Positions 44,501 to 57,625 are shown, numbered from the stretch's first letter. The stretch is DNA of 64,000 nucleotides from Parietaria judaica (GCA_954871525.1 OX940869.1:26068001-26132000), one strand, 5' to 3'. Translations and numbers: made by a program. The notes: generated by a model not told the origin, from the letters alone.

Positions 44501-47500
44501 TTATATCCACAATCATAATTGGGTTCTCGCTTTAGCAAGACACATTGCGGTGAAGGATCTTGTTCGACCGGCCGACACGCGATTTGCCAAGGCGTATTTG
44601 ACTTAAGAGAGTATGCTAAAGTTGAAGCAACCGCTACAAGAGATGTTTGTGTCACAAAAATGGACCAATTCCTCTTATGCGAAGACAAATGACGGGAAAG
44701 CCGTGAGAAAGATCATTATGGACGAAAGATGTTTTTGGAAGAGTGTGATTTATGCCATCAAAAGCACATCGCCTCTTGTTCATGTTCTTCGAATCGTAGA
44801 CGGCGAGACTCCGGCAATGGGATTTCTTTATGGTTCAATGGATGCGGCAAAAGAAGAAATAGCGAAGAACTTGGGTAGAGAAAGAGCGGACTACAAAGAA
44901 ATTTGGGACATAATTGATACTAAGTGAGAGAAACAAATGCACCGAGACTTGCATGCGACGGGGTATTATTTGAATCCTCAATACCGATGGAGTCCTAATG
45001 TGTCCGAGCATCCCGAGATCAAATATGGTTTGTATAGTTGCATGGAAAAACTCGTGCCGGATCCGGATTTGTCCATGAAGATTGAGAATCAACTTAATGA
45101 GTTCATTTTCAAGCGAGGATTGTTTGGAAGACGAGCGGCTATGTTGTCGTACAAGACACGTTCTCCGGGTATGAAATGTTCTATTTTTCTTTACATAAAG
45201 TTTAAACTTTTCCTTAATTAATTACATTGTTTTTCTTGTTTAGTTGAATGGTGGGAAAATTTTGGAGACGATGTTCCCGAACTAAAGGAATTCGCTCTAA
45301 AGATCCTTGAGCTCACTTGTTCGGCATCGGAATGTGAACGTAATTGGAGTACGTTCAATCAAGTGCATACCAAGAGAAGGAATCGCCTATCTACAAAGAA
45401 GATGGATAAATTGGTGTACATTATGTACAACAAGAAGTTGAAGGAAAGGTGCATCACGAAAAAGAAACGGAAAGATGGAGTAGATCCTTTGGTTCGCGAG
45501 GAAATTCCTTCCGACGATGAATGGGTGGCGAATCCTAGTGACGATGAAGACGAGCTGGCACCACCACCGCCATCGGCATTGGTATCGACACTAACGGAAC
45601 CACCACCGCCAAGGAAGAGAAGAAGGCTTCTCCAAGATTTTGATTCCGGAGATGACGAGGGCAATAGTGATGGAGGCGACGCGGACGTTTACACCGTTTA
45701 GATTTGTTTTTATGGTTAAGACTTTCATGTGCTTTATTATGGTTAAGACTTATTTTGTGGGTTTTTTTTATGTTTAAGACTTGTGTGGTTTCTTATCTGA
45801 CTATGTTTTTTATTATATATATATATTATAATTAATTTATTATTAAAAATCGAGGCTTACGCCTCGATGCGCCTCGAGGCTTACGCCTTTTGAGGCGGTG
45901 AGAAAACGCCTCGCCTAGAAATCTAGTACTTTAAAACCTTGCACAAGATGTCTTGATAGGAACTCTCAACTAAACCAAAACATCACGGCTTACCCTAGTT
46001 AGCCGATATATCAGATTAAAAACCCTAATCCTATTTTTATTTAAGAATAGCCAAATAATAATAATAATTTTGAGACAATAATGCCCGAAAAACAATCTAA
46101 AATAAATTAAGCAATTCAAGCAATATCAGAGTGTAATATCATGAAATAGTATATTTTTGAAATTTTACCAGCAACAGACCAATTGATGAACTGGTGTGAT
46201 GCAAGCAGTTCTTGCTTTTGAGTCCTATGAGAAGTTGATAATGGTACCATTATTGAAGATAAACCAACCAAAAGAGCCTGAAATACAAAAACAAAAAGCT
46301 TAATTATTTTACCCCTTGATGGAAAATATTTGATGATTAAAGGGCCTCATTGCACCTGTAAATGAAATAGAAAGGGTAGTTTCGGTTTCTTCATTTTGTT
46401 ATTACTGAGACTAAACCAATACTTATTCCCTTCAGCGTGCAGATCAAGCCACCTTCCCCAAATTCCAATGACTACTATCATAGCTCCGCTTCCAACTCTG
46501 AAACAAAATAATGATTAAGTAAAAAAATTACTAGAGTTGAAATATCAACGACTTGATTATTTAGTAATTGACAGCAATGCCCCCTGAACTATAGTTAATC
46601 TCCGATACACTTTCGAAAAGTAGCACATAGCCTCCTACCCTTGAAATATGACAAAAATAAAAATAAAAAAAAATTGAGAAATTGCTCCCAATAGCCAAAT
46701 AAAAACGTTTGATTAGCAAAATAGTCAACCTTTACTTTATCTTTGTGAAAAATAGCCAATATGTATGAGGTGGCATTTTAATATCAGTTTTTATTCCTAT
46801 CATACCCTTTTAATTATTCTTTCTTTATACGATTAAAATTCTAACGAATTAACGGTTAATATACCAAAAATATGCGATTAAAAAATTGTTCCCTGAATCG
46901 TTGAATAATAAACAAGTATTACCAGTTTATACATTAACAAACTTCATATATATGTTCACAGTTTATACAGTATGAATATATAACCGTATATAGATGGATT
47001 AACTGTTAATATTAACCGAATGGCTAGGTCAGAGTTTTGGAATCGCTTGTATTTTACGAAGGAGGGCTTCGAATTTTTCTGAATTTGGTATTCCCCAATT
47101 TTAGGGGATTTTCAATTTCAAATATAATTTTCATTTAATATTAATATTAAAATTTGAATTTATTAGTGGAAATGAATCTCGTTAATTATAATTGGATATT
47201 AAAATCAGAATGTATAAATGTGATAAATAAAGGGGTATATAAGTCATTTTATAGTCATTAACATGGTTAATTCGCTATGGGTAAATATAAACCAAAAGTT
47301 GACTATTTAGCAAATATCAACTATCTATATGGCTATTACGCTATAATGCCCTTATTTAATAATTTATTTTTCTATCATTTTCTCATGTGGAATTTTTCTA
47401 TTTAAGAGTTGAATAGTATTAAAATCTAGTATATTGATCTCGATCGGTAATTAATTGCCAAAAATACGTTCGAGAAAATCATGTACTATCCAGAAGTTAG

Positions 47501-47920
47501 TTTTTAAAATTTTCATATTTGAACGTGCAAGAAGCAATGTGCTACGTTTTAAAAGTATATGCGGTAGTGCTACCAAAAGTTACGAGTTTAGGGAGCAAAT
47601 TATACACCAACAAGTGCAGTTCGAGGGCATAATAGCCATTACTCTTCTTTTTTGTAAAAAGAAAAAGGAAAAAGTGGCTTACACTAAATAAGTGTTGTCT
47701 GGAATATCTGCAGGCATTAGGGTGAAAACAGACAAGAACCAGCACACCACAAGAACAAAGATCGGTATCCCAGATCGCCACGGAATTGATTTAAATAAAT
47801 AAATAAAACCGACGACTCCCGCAAGCAGAAAATACCACGTATAGAGCTTCCTCTCTGTGAAGCTATTCACCTAACATATTTTTCCAATGCTAATATTTCA
47901 GAACTTAAGATTGGTATTTA

Positions 47921-47982
<62 letters not shown>

Positions 47983-50900
47983 ATAAAAAAGGATGATAGT
48001 TCATGGTTATGTGTGTTTTCCATACCAGAAATTCAGAAATGAATACTGACACCGCACACGTGGCTAGAATATTTGCGGCATAGTAAGCTCTTCTTCCGTG
48101 CAATTGCTTCCACAATGCATTTATAAACTTGTATTCACTGAATATTTGTGTCCATAGAAACACTGTCATTGCTGTGTAGGCATGGTATAGAGGAGGAGAA
48201 TGCTCAACCAGTAAGAGAATACTAATTACTCCCATTAACAGGCATCCACATACTTGAACCTGCGTAAACAAATTATATAATTGAGATGTGTAATTAATGA
48301 TTGAGACAAATAGTAGCTATTAGAAAATAAAAAAATTGGACCCAAATTTAAATATGCCAATTATGCACAATAAAAATCTGCCTTACTTCTCATTCAACAT
48401 AATAAATGTTATGTTCTCGGGATATCAATCTCAACACGGGGTTGAAATGGTAAAACCCTGTTTCCTTATTGTGTCTATACTAAACCTCTATAGCAAATCT
48501 AAGCTAATTTGACTAACTAATTGACTGACGGAACAACACTTCCTTTCGCATCAGGAACAGGCCTTTCAAAACTTAATCCTAAAATAATTAAATCTAAGAA
48601 AAATTTAAATAACAATACAGAAACGACTAATGTTACGGATGTAGCGTAATCATAAACAAAACATAAAAGGTAAAGTTGACAGAAAGTTACTTTTTTCGAA
48701 TGATCTGCCAGCGAAGATGGTCTTTCCTTTCTAACGAGCTCCATCGAAAATGAAGTATAAGACTGAAGAACGTGAAGGAAAATATAGATCATCCAGCCAA
48801 TATACCCGAGAGTGATTACACTCATGAGCATCAACCAATCATATGTTTGGAAATAATGGAGGCCTTGTAGCGCCAAGCTGCGTAATATTTCAGCTTGCTT
48901 CATAGCTGATTCATAGTTTCCAGCAGATATAAGATCCTCGATTTGGCCCAACATAGACAAGTGATGAGCCAGGGGTTTGAAAGGCTTGAAACTCAGTGAA
49001 TTGGACTGTTTGATATCTAAGTTCCGTTAAGAAACCGAACATGAAACAGGAAGTTCTTTATCTACTCATCGGGGAACAATTAACAAAAGAAAATTTCAGG
49101 ATACGTGACTTTCGAACAAACTGGTTCAGGATTTGCTTTGTGTTAGCAAGCACGGCTTCGACCTCGGCTGCCTGATCATTAATAAAATCAACCAAGAAAA
49201 TTCAAATCAAAATACTCTCTTCAATGCAAGTGAGAAGGTAAGTGATAAATAACTCAAAGACTACCTCGTTTAAGTTTACATAATCAAGAGGCAAACGTCC
49301 GACTGAGTTAACCGGACACGGCGATCCCAGGAGAGTTGACTGCCAGAAGAGTCAATTCAGCATGTGAGAGTCAACCATAACGATCCGATCAAGAGAAAAG
49401 AATAAATAATGATGTTTCAAAGTGATAAAATAAAAGTCAACCATCAAAGGTGCAATATCAGCTTGATTCACGTCCACCCTTTCTATGTCGTGTAGGCCCC
49501 ACTCATCCGGTGTCGGTGCATCATGTGAATGTTCATCGACGAAACGAAAACCACAGTCAGAGTGATTGCTGTCAGAAATCGGCCTCGGATTTTTTATGCC
49601 AGCTCCCCAAGCAACAAGGGGGGTATCAGTGTTAGTTGGGTGCCCGTCGCCATGGCTACCTAAAGGTCGACCATGAGGTCAAAATATTTTGACCCATTCA
49701 CAAAGTCAACAGCAGCAACTAAAAAAAAAACTGGGTGTATTTCTCACCTTTGTCGCTCATTCCATGATCGGCAGTAAATATATATGACGTACGGTTGTCC
49801 TTGTAATAATCTTCAAGCAGGTTGTAAACTCTTGCAGCGATACTATCGACAACCTTAACATTATTGAGATAGATGTTTGAATAAGGTTTATGTGCGTGAC
49901 CGTTTGAGTCACATCCGAGTAGATGCAAGAACACAACAAGATTATCTTGTTCAAGCAAGTTCTGCAGCTTCGAGTCTTGGTTGGAGCGGTTGAATAGCCT
50001 CTCAAATTGGTGAAAAGACCACTCATCCAAAAACGACGCATCTGCATTCAAGTTCATCAATTTAGAATTTTAATCAAGCGAAACTTAGTGTCATGTGACT
50101 GTTTACGATTAGCAGCTACTCAGAAAAATCAAATATTTTTTAAATTCTAAACCACGAGATAATTTAGTGATAACTCAATTTAATTAAAATTTCTTAAACC
50201 GATATGGATATGCTATATCAATCACTAGGAGCACTCAATTTAAAGAGATCTTCACGAGAAAAATGTAAATCTTTTTTTCAACCATTTTTTCTCGTGCTAG
50301 TGCCCCCAGAAATTCTTGGATTTCTTGTAATAGCAGCGCTTCATAGAAGAAAAGAAAGGAAGGGGAAGCAAAAGGAAAAGCAGAATCACATGCTCGAGGA
50401 CTAATGAGTTAAAAGACGGTAAAAAAAACCTGTAGCGAAGTCTTCAAACGCATGAGGATAGCTTTTCCATGTGCTGTGTGGCAAGGCCGCGCAGAATATC
50501 GGAACTATATCCGGGCTACCATAAGCAAACGTATGCCGGCTTTGGTTAAACACCGAATCAAATTCAACAGGATTCGCTTTCCATCCTGACAAGATAACGC
50601 AGAATGTTCAGGATATCAAACGAGACACAATGGATAACAGACGGAAAGTCGGGAAAGAACAAGTTAAAGTACCTATGAGAGGTAATTTATCGAAGGTAGC
50701 AAAAAATGACAGAGAGGTCAACCTTTAGTCACTGCACTCGGATCCTCGTAGAACCCTGCTATGATGGAGACGTGCCCGGGCCGTGACTCCGTCGGGGGAC
50801 GAGCATGAGACACTCCCCAGCGACCCTTCTCCTTGATTACTCTTCTCAAGAACGGCGCTCTGAAGTTCCCGTCGGAATCGGGCTCGAAAAATTTGTCAGC

Positions 50901-51287
50901 TCGTAAACCGTCAGCTAAAAAATTCATAAACAGACAAACAAATTCCTTCTTCTCAATTTTCGAAAACCATACTATGCATAATACCGAGCGAAGCATTTCA
51001 TCGAACACATGGTAGATTGGAGGCAGGCGCGTACCGACGAGAAGAACCAGGCGCTTCGCCGGGGCGCGAAAGCGAGGCTTGACGACGTCCATGCCTCGGA
51101 CGATCGGAGTCTTGAAGTAAATGTCGAAGATACTGAGCATGTACACGGCGTGGAGAGCCACGCCCAGGATCACCAGCCACGTCTCTCGGCGCTTCAGCCA
51201 TCTCCGTCGTCGATCGGAGCTCGCTGATCTTCCGATGGCCGGAGATTCGGCGCCTCTCTGACCCAGAATCCCATCGCCGCCTCGCAT
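41526..51287 (-). CDS. PIGN: GPI ethanolamine phosphate transferase 1 (PIG-N / MCD4)
   Basis: An ER membrane enzyme that adds phosphoethanolamine to the first mannose of GPI anchors. Eighteen exons by hand: 51035-51287, 50723-50914, 50430-50585, 49748-50041, 49442-49659, 49265-49339, 49105-49171, 48691-49016, 48026-48259, 47683-47870, 46356-46497, 46169-46277, 42606-42708, 42339-42525, 42128-42226, 41981-42039, 41789-41894, 41526-41690. Together they are 2973 nt, 990 aa, with no stop. An N-terminal signal anchor ([15 protein letters not shown]) precedes the alkaline-phosphatase-like domain: ADGLRAD (Asp86), PPTESRPGH with the probable nucleophile Thr126, TADHGM (Asp292, His293) and HGDGHP. 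The C-terminal half is a row of membrane helices ending GCYFLVIIF and [18 protein letters not shown]. Intron 12 has been enlarged to 3460 bp by a hAT element. The gene appears intact. Confidence 0.95.
42875..45941 (+). mobile_element. hAT transposon in intron 12 of the PIG-N gene
   Basis: The element is 3067 bp, flanked by an exact 8-bp duplication CACAAGAT (42867-42874 and 45942-45949). The ends are CAAGGTTTTAAA inverted repeats. Subterminal regions are full of 'gcctcaaggcg' / 'cgaggcg' words (42890-43080 and 45845-45920). It is oriented opposite to the host gene. Without it the intron would be about 385 bp. The end sequence resembles those of the MITEs at 53547 and 54999. Confidence 0.95.
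43454..45701 (+). pseudogene. Inactivated hAT transposase (DUF659 type)
   Basis: The first part (43454-43867) holds a BED-like finger with FTCNFC and HLACTKK. A frameshift at the A run near 43850-43865 leads into the second frame, which carries the DUF659 region ([31 protein letters not shown]) and the [11 protein letters not shown] motif. In-frame stops occur at 44208 (TGA), 44439 (TAG), 44604 (TAA) and 44925 (TGA). An intron 45169-45243 joins a last exon with [14 protein letters not shown], the hAT dimerisation core, and an acidic, Pro-rich tail ending TAG at 45701. It cannot make a full transposase. Confidence 0.9.
46680..47351. mobile_element. MULE-like MITE in intron 10 of the PIG-N gene
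   Basis: The left arm ('attgctcccaatagcc', 'ttagcaaaatagtcaacc') and right arm ('tatttagcaaatatcaact', 'ggctattacgc') are diverged inverted repeats of the same family as 23242-24729. Non-coding. Confidence 0.6.
47923..47975. repeat. (TA)n microsatellite in intron 9 of the PIG-N gene
   Basis: About 26 TA units within the short intron 47871-48025, making up a third of it. Confidence 0.95.
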
Positions 51288-51934
51288 CTGGTTGCTTGGT
51301 CTTCACGTTTGATCTGGTGATGGAGAATGGAACGTTCAGAAGAAGCGACTGGTTGGTCGATCGGGAGGAAAAGTGAGATGTTTTTTACTATAGGGACTGA
51401 AATGAAATATTTAGTAGTTTAGAAGGGCTCACATGGGAAAATGGCAAAAGTACTACGATTGGGCTTTATTATTCTCGATCAGAAAGGCCCATGAGAATAT
51501 TACTGGTTCGGGTTAATAGCCGCGCAAGAACTTTATTTTTGTAGTGGCATCGGCCTAATTTTTTTTTTCTTTCGCAGATGAAATTTTCAATGTTCACTAT
51601 CTTTCGTCTATAAAAAAAAGTTCACCTACTTTTTTTTTTTTATTAATTTAACAAATTTTTAGATGTTCCGTTAAGTCTCGAACACGGGTCACTTCCGATA
51701 GAAAACGATCATGGTATAAAATAATTATACTTGCCACAAGAGCACCCCACCCCGCCTCGCCATGTCACGGCCGGTCGGCGGCGGTGCGCGCATGGTGGTG
51801 GAACATTTGTGTGAGTATCTCCCATCCACAAAATCCTATGACCCAAAGGGCCCAATCCCTTATCCCAAATATTTAGTATATAAACATCACTAAACTCTTG
51901 TCATCTATCAATGTGGGACTTTTTGATATTCAAC
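51288..51934 (-). promoter_or_regulatory. PIG-N 5' flank
   Basis: Upstream region of the PIG-N-like gene. It holds its leader (near 51288-51380) and a GC-richer island near 51745-51795. No gene on the other strand was recognised, and no core promoter element was assigned. Confidence 0.4.
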
Positions 51935-52275
51935 TAATATCACATATTTACATTTAACATACACATACACTTCACTTAATAATTTAACTTAATATTATAC
52001 ACTTCAACTAATATTATACACTTAACATACATATTAACTTCACCTAACATACATATACACTTAGTATACATATTCATTTAATATTATACACTTTAACTAA
52101 TATTAAATTTGTTAACATACATATACAATTAACATGCATATTCACTTAATATTACACACTTAACATACATATTCACTTCACATAATAATTTTTTTTTTTT
52201 AGGGAACTTCACATAATAATTTGACTTAATACTATACACTTCAACTAATAAAGTGACTTAATATTATACATTTCA
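51935..52275. repeat. AT-rich tandem repeat array
   Basis: Degenerate units of about 20-40 bp combining 'acttaatattatacac', 'ttcaactaatatt' and 'ttaacatacatattcac'. It continues with little other content over 340 bp. Confidence 0.75.
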
Positions 52276-52384
52276 CCTACATATTGAGGTTATAAATGTG
52301 TTTTATTGTATACAATTATATCTTGTATTTATTAATTATGTAGTTTTGAATCTATATAAATATCTTGCTTAAATACTCAAATAT

Positions 52385-52562
52385 TTTTTACAAAATATCT
52401 GTCGAAAACCCCATCGGCATGCGGTATGCCCATGAAAAAAGTGCGGTATGCACGGCATGCCCTTTTTTTACGATTTGCCCATCGGCATACCCATCGACAA
52501 GCGATATATCCGTAAAACGAAAAATGCGAAACGACATCGGCAAGCGACATTTTAAACATTGA
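52385..52562. repeat. Relic of the 'cggcatgcgg' hAT-type MITE
   Basis: Contains 'catcggcatgcggtatgccc', 'gcacggcatgccc' and a terminal 'cgacattttaaacattg', as in 53547-53994. The opposite end is not evident. Confidence 0.5.
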
Positions 52563-53291
52563 GTACGATTTTTATTAAAGTTACATACATAATTCTTTTA
52601 AATCAATTGAAGAAAATGGATACAATATGAGTGAGAAGTAAGACAATGAACATTGAAATGAGTAAAATTTGGGTTTATGACACCACAAAATACAAATATT
52701 AAAAATTTGGTAGTGTTCACGTGGAGTTTGGGTATTTTTCTGCAAACTGTTGGTACTTTGTGCATGTGATTAAATATTCTGGGAATTTTGTTTGATGTTT
52801 GGGAGGCCGGGAACTTTTTGCCCATGTTCAAAGCATAACGTTAGCAGAAGAAAACAAAGAAGTGCCCCCGAGTTCGACAATATTGAATCCGTTCGTAATA
52901 AGCGAAACCGAATTTGACCTAGTTTGAATTAGTTTATTGATTATATTTGATTTTCTTTTGTGATCATGTCCGAATTTTATTTAGTTTGATAGTAAGTAGG
53001 TTTGAGTTAGATGGTTTTCATGTACACAAATCGTCCAAAATAAAAAATATATATTTTGGAGTATATTCCTTATTTACCGACGAAAATGACTTACTTGGAC
53101 ATGGAATTGGGACCTTGTGGATTTCGGAGTCCAACATTTTATCAAGAAAAAAAATTCAGATCCGAAAATTCTAATAAAATGGCCATTATCTTTTGTGTAC
53201 ACATTTGTTAAAGCATTCCACTCCACAATTCGCACCTCACATTCTTCATTTACCTTTATAAAACAGAAAGGCTATAAAAATTAACTCAGGA
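52563..53291. other. Intergenic region, nothing assigned
   Basis: AT-rich; a stretch around 52700-52830 ('gggtatttttctgc', 'gggaactttttgccc') resembles a decayed MULE-like arm. No gene recognised. Confidence 0.4.
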
Positions 53292-53465
53292 CAATAACAT
53301 ATTTGTTAAGGCTTTTCGCACACCTCACATTCTTCATTTAGCTTTATATACATTCTTCATTTACCTTTTTATATATATAAATTCGCACCTCACATTCTTC
53401 ATTTATATATAAAGGTAAATGAAGAATGTGAGGTGTGCGAAAAGCCTTAACAGATATGTTATTGT
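53292..53465. repeat. Hairpin-forming inverted repeat, 49-bp arms
   Basis: Positions 53292-53340 and 53417-53465 are reverse complements with one mismatch, separated by about 76 bases. The arms contain 'cacctcacattcttcat' and its complement. Additional direct copies of 'ctcacattcttcattta' occur at 53237 and 53390. A transcript would fold into a long stem. It may be a small MITE or a precursor of small RNAs. Confidence 0.75.
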
Positions 53466-53497
<32 letters not shown>

Positions 53498-53546
53498 AAG
53501 CTATAAAAATAGGCTCGATTTTTTGTCGCGAAGAAAATGTTTTGAT

Positions 53547-53994
53547 CATGGTTTTAAATTTTCCGACAATTATTGGGTGTGTCTTTGGCATATGCCCATT
53601 TCTTAGAGTTACGGCATGCCCGTGAACAACTATAACTTATCAAGATGTTGTCTTATTTTAATTGTAACTCTATATTTATATTTTAAGTTCCAAGTATAAC
53701 TCTTATTTTTATATAAAAACAATTATAACTAAGTAGTATGATGTCTTATTATTAGTGTGAGTTTTTAGCTACTATGTCTTATAGTGATATATAATTAGTT
53801 TTGAACCTATATAAAAATAATTATCGAAATACTCAAAATTATTTTCCGACTCTTCCGTCGGCATGCGGCAAGCTCGTAAAATTTATGCGGCATGTCCTTT
53901 TTTCCGATTTTCCAGATGATATTTCTGTCAGCATGCGGCATGCCTGTAAAATAGAGGGAGCAGAACGACGTAGACATCGACATTTAGAACCTTG
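53547..53994. mobile_element. hAT-type MITE
   Basis: The ends are CATGGTTTTAAA on the left and CAAGGTTCTAAA (reverse complement) on the right. The subterminal parts are rich in 'cggcatgcgg'. The flanking octamers GTTTTGAT and ATTTAGAT match at 6 of 8 positions, so the duplication is decayed. Same family as 54999-55674. Confidence 0.6.
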
Positions 53995-54998
53995 ATTTAG
54001 ATTGTGAGAAAATGTACTAAGGGAGGTAAAATAATATACATGCGGACTTTTACGTGGTTCAACCCGTTAATGAGCTTCATACTCGAAGCGTTTGCACTGT
54101 ATGAGTTGCAGTAAAGAAAAAAATATTACAAGGGCCTTATTCTCTCAGAGGTCTAAGTCTCTTAAGATTTGAATGTTGGTAGGTCCAAAAGGTTGAGGAA
54201 AATACCCTTTCCTAGAATAGTGTATAACACTAGATTCAGTGTGTACGGCCGTCTAGAGATGCCGCCTTTTCTCAAATCTCTATTCTATTGATCAATTTAA
54301 GCGCAGTTTGTCTGTGTACAACAGGACTAGAGGTGCGTCTGGAATTGGGGCTTCTCGGTTAAGGAGAGTATTTAGAGGACGATTTCGGAATTCTCCTCTG
54401 ACATTTGAGGTCCCTTCCCAAGAGCAATCACTCAGCTTCGCACTTTCGCTAATATTTATTTTGTCTATAATTTCCTTAGCTTAACTTATAAATTTTTATA
54501 CTATCAGCAAATTAGTACTAGTTACTGCTTAATTCGTTTTTTTTTTCTCACGAGCTTAATTATTTACGTTAGTGGCGAACAAGCAGGTCTTTGATTCGGT
54601 TTTTATAACAATTTTATAAATTACTATATGTTTGTTTTTATAACTTTTCAACCGAAAGCCGCGCTAGTGAGGATAAAAACTAACTTTAACAATTACCGAT
54701 ATTTCGATTTTAAATTCGGCTTTAACCACATTTCGACAAAATGAGATATAATTATCATATTTTTGTTCCTTACTCTAATTCTTGGATCGATATACACATA
54801 AATTAAGAAGCTCAAGAAATATTAAATCTATCCCGCTCAATATATTAAATAATCTTTCATTTACGATGACCTATGATACACTATAAATATAGAAAATATA
54901 TTTCTAAATATATACAGTATATATATAATTATTATCGGTAAAATTGATAGTCGGTAGCGATTTTATTCCATGAAAATTATAACCGCCGCCATTTAAAC
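53995..54998. other. Unassigned region, possible retroelement remnant
   Basis: Part of 54040-54480 has mixed base composition and words such as 'tttacgtggttcaacccg' that recall dispersed LTR-type repeats, but no ends or domains can be fixed. The remainder is AT-rich. Confidence 0.3.
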
Positions 54999-55674
54999 CA
55001 TGGTTTTATATGCCGATGCCGACGCCGTTTCACTCCCTCCATTTTACGGGTATGTCGTGTGCCGCATGCTGACGAGAAAATCCAAAACAGAGCATGTCAC
55101 ATGCCACAAATACCGCATAAATTTCATGGGCATGCCGCATGCCGACGGAAATTGACAGAAATTATTATAAGATTCTATTATTATTATTATTAATAATAAT
55201 AAGAAAATATTACATGAATTCTAAGAACTCTAAGGTATGTCAAATAATAATATTAATATTTCATGCAGAGCATTTAAAATCAAACTTTGAATATCATTTA
55301 TAAAAAAAAAAAAAATCAAACATTCATTTGAATTATACATAGCGAAGAGAGATAGAGAGAGTGTTTATTCTCGAATGGAAAAAAATCTCACATGGAGATA
55401 GATAGAGAGAGTATTGATTCTCAAATGAAAAAAATAAAAAAATAAAAAAATCTCACATTGAAAGATTAAAAAAATCACATGATTTCTCCCAAGTTAGGAT
55501 TTTATCCGAAATCCTATTCAAATTTTGTCATTTTTGGGCTTAAATGACGAACGAAATTCTTATGGCACACAAACAACGTGTCGCCGAAAATAGAGAAAAT
55601 GCACCGGCTTCTCTCGAATTTCATTTAGCATATCTCATGATATATAGTGGCACGCGTTAAAATTTAGAACCTTG
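54999..55674. mobile_element. hAT-type MITE
   Basis: The ends are CATGGTTTTA on the left and CAAGGTTCTAAA (reverse complement) on the right. It is flanked by ATTTAAAC (54991-54998) and GTTTAAAC (55675-55682), an 8-bp duplication with one mismatch. The left side carries 'gccgatgccgacgccg' and repeated 'gcatgccgcatgcc' words. No coding capacity. Confidence 0.7.
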
Positions 55675-55682
55675 GTTTAAAC

Positions 55683-56343
55683 CGCGTTTTTTTACTACAC
55701 AAAAAATAAATTAATTAATCTTCGGTGGTAGAAAATTGGTAAATAAATGTCACAGGTTATAAATTTGGTCTGGGGTTTTTTCAATACACCCCTAATTTAA
55801 GTGATTAGTTAATCACTCAATTATTGGTTTTCTTTTCTTAATTAGTAACCGGAACCATGATGTTTTAGTTTTACATTTAATGTTTATACGATGTCCTTAT
55901 GTTGTTATCAATGCAATTTGCAAGTTATAATAAATTAATATTATTCATTGTGTTCACTTTGATTGTTAAAATAAAAACACAAAAGTCCATTTTTCAAGTT
56001 ATAATAAATTAATGTTATTCACTGTGTTCATTTAGATTGTTAAAATAAAAACAGCAAAGTCCATATGGAAGAAAAAAAAAATTACAAATAGATAATTTTT
56101 TTTAACATATTATAAAGTTATAGGCAAATTTTAACGACTGATTTAACATTAAAACTGATAAATTTAATTGAATAACCTAGTTTAAGAATGAAATCATAAA
56201 TTTGTGGATCTTGATTTATCACGATTCAAAAATTTCCAATTTCTCCCGGATTAGATAAAATTAGAATCAATATATTCGATTTATTTACCATTTCAACAGG
56301 AAATTATGTTATATTATTTATGAGCTATGAAAGAGTGAATATC
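55683..56343. other. Intergenic region with a short internal duplication
   Basis: A ~70-bp block ('caagttataataaattaat' then 'ttgttaaaataaaaac') occurs twice at about 55919-55988 and 55998-56065. No gene recognised. Confidence 0.5.
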
Positions 56344-56351
56344 ATCACAAG

Positions 56352-57625
56352 CAGTGGCGAGGCCACTTAGGGTGTGTTTGTTTGCATTAAGATTCAGACG
56401 TCTGAATCTTAATGCACATCTGAATATTAAGATCTTACATCTGGATCTGAATGCTTGAAAATTAAAGTCTGTTTGTTTTTTAAGATCTGAATGCAGATCT
56501 GAATGTAATTTTATTTTCTAATTTGTACTATATTTATTAAAAAATTAATATATAAGATACTTTTTTAAATACTATGAAATATAACATTAAATATAGTATT
56601 AATTTTTAAATTAATCAAAATATTTATAATAACATGATTAATATTTCATAAGAGCATTTATTTTTTTAATTAAGTTTTATTAGATAATATTATTAAGTAA
56701 AATTATTATTTTGTGACAAAATTTTAAAAATTTCTATCATAGATAAATATTAAGATAATATGTTAAATATTATAAAGTATAAATATATGATATAATATTA
56801 ATTTTTAAACTAATCAATTTTTAGGATTTTATTCACGTCATTAAATAATATTATATAAAATTTTAATACGAAATAATTAGTAGAAATTATTTATTATTAA
56901 AATAAATCCCTAATTTGAAAATTTATTTTTTGAATAAACGTATCCATAATTTTTTTTATGAATTAATTTATTATTTAGTTAATTATTTATTTAATAAATT
57001 ATTATTATTTTTAATTTAGTTAATTTATTTATTAAAAAACGAATTTCATAGTTTTTTAAAAAGCATTAAAACTATATCTTCCCACCTATCATTGGATTCG
57101 TCTCGTCGCAACCTTTCCGATGATGTATTATATGAGTTAATCCGATGCTCGGAAAAAAAGTTATGGAGTTTTGAAGTTTTGAGGAGGAGAGAGAAAAATA
57201 TAATAATAAAAAATTAATAACTTGGCCAAACATAAAGATATAACGTGAGAAATAGAGAAAATGAGATAAGATGTGGACAAATAATGAGAAGAAAGAGAAA
57301 AATAATAGGTCTTAATATCATTCAGATTGAGTTTCACATCTGACCGAATAAGTGGTCATTCAGACTTAGTAAGAGGTTTTAAAATAAAAAAACAAATGCA
57401 CTTAATAGCCCTGCATCTGACCGATTAAGATTCAGATGTTTATTAAGTGCAAACAAACACACCCTTAGACCCAAGAGGGGTCAGTGGCCCCCACTTGGCT
57501 AACCAAATCTCTATTAAAAAAATATATTTGTCCCCACTTAATTCTTAATGTTAATTGTTTTATATCTATTGAATTTAGTATGTTAATTTTCGCCCCCCTT
57601 CCGACAATTTCTGGCTTCGCCCCTG
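56352..57625. mobile_element. hAT-type MITE interrupted by a Harbinger-type MITE
   Basis: Flanked by an exact 8-bp duplication ATCACAAG (56344-56351 and 57626-57633). The ends are CAGTGGCGAGGCCA and, reverse complemented, CAGGGGCGAAGCCAG, typical of plant hAT elements. After removing the nested insert the element is about 176 bp. The short open frame at its right end is not a gene. Confidence 0.92.
56370..57464. mobile_element. PIF/Harbinger-type MITE nested in the hAT MITE
   Basis: The ends are GGGTGTGTTTGTTTGCA and its reverse complement, and the flanking trinucleotide TTA (56367-56369 and 57465-57467) is duplicated, as PIF/Harbinger elements do. Subterminal regions repeat 'ttaagattcagatgt' words. 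The interior is extremely AT-rich with no transposase. Confidence 0.88.
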
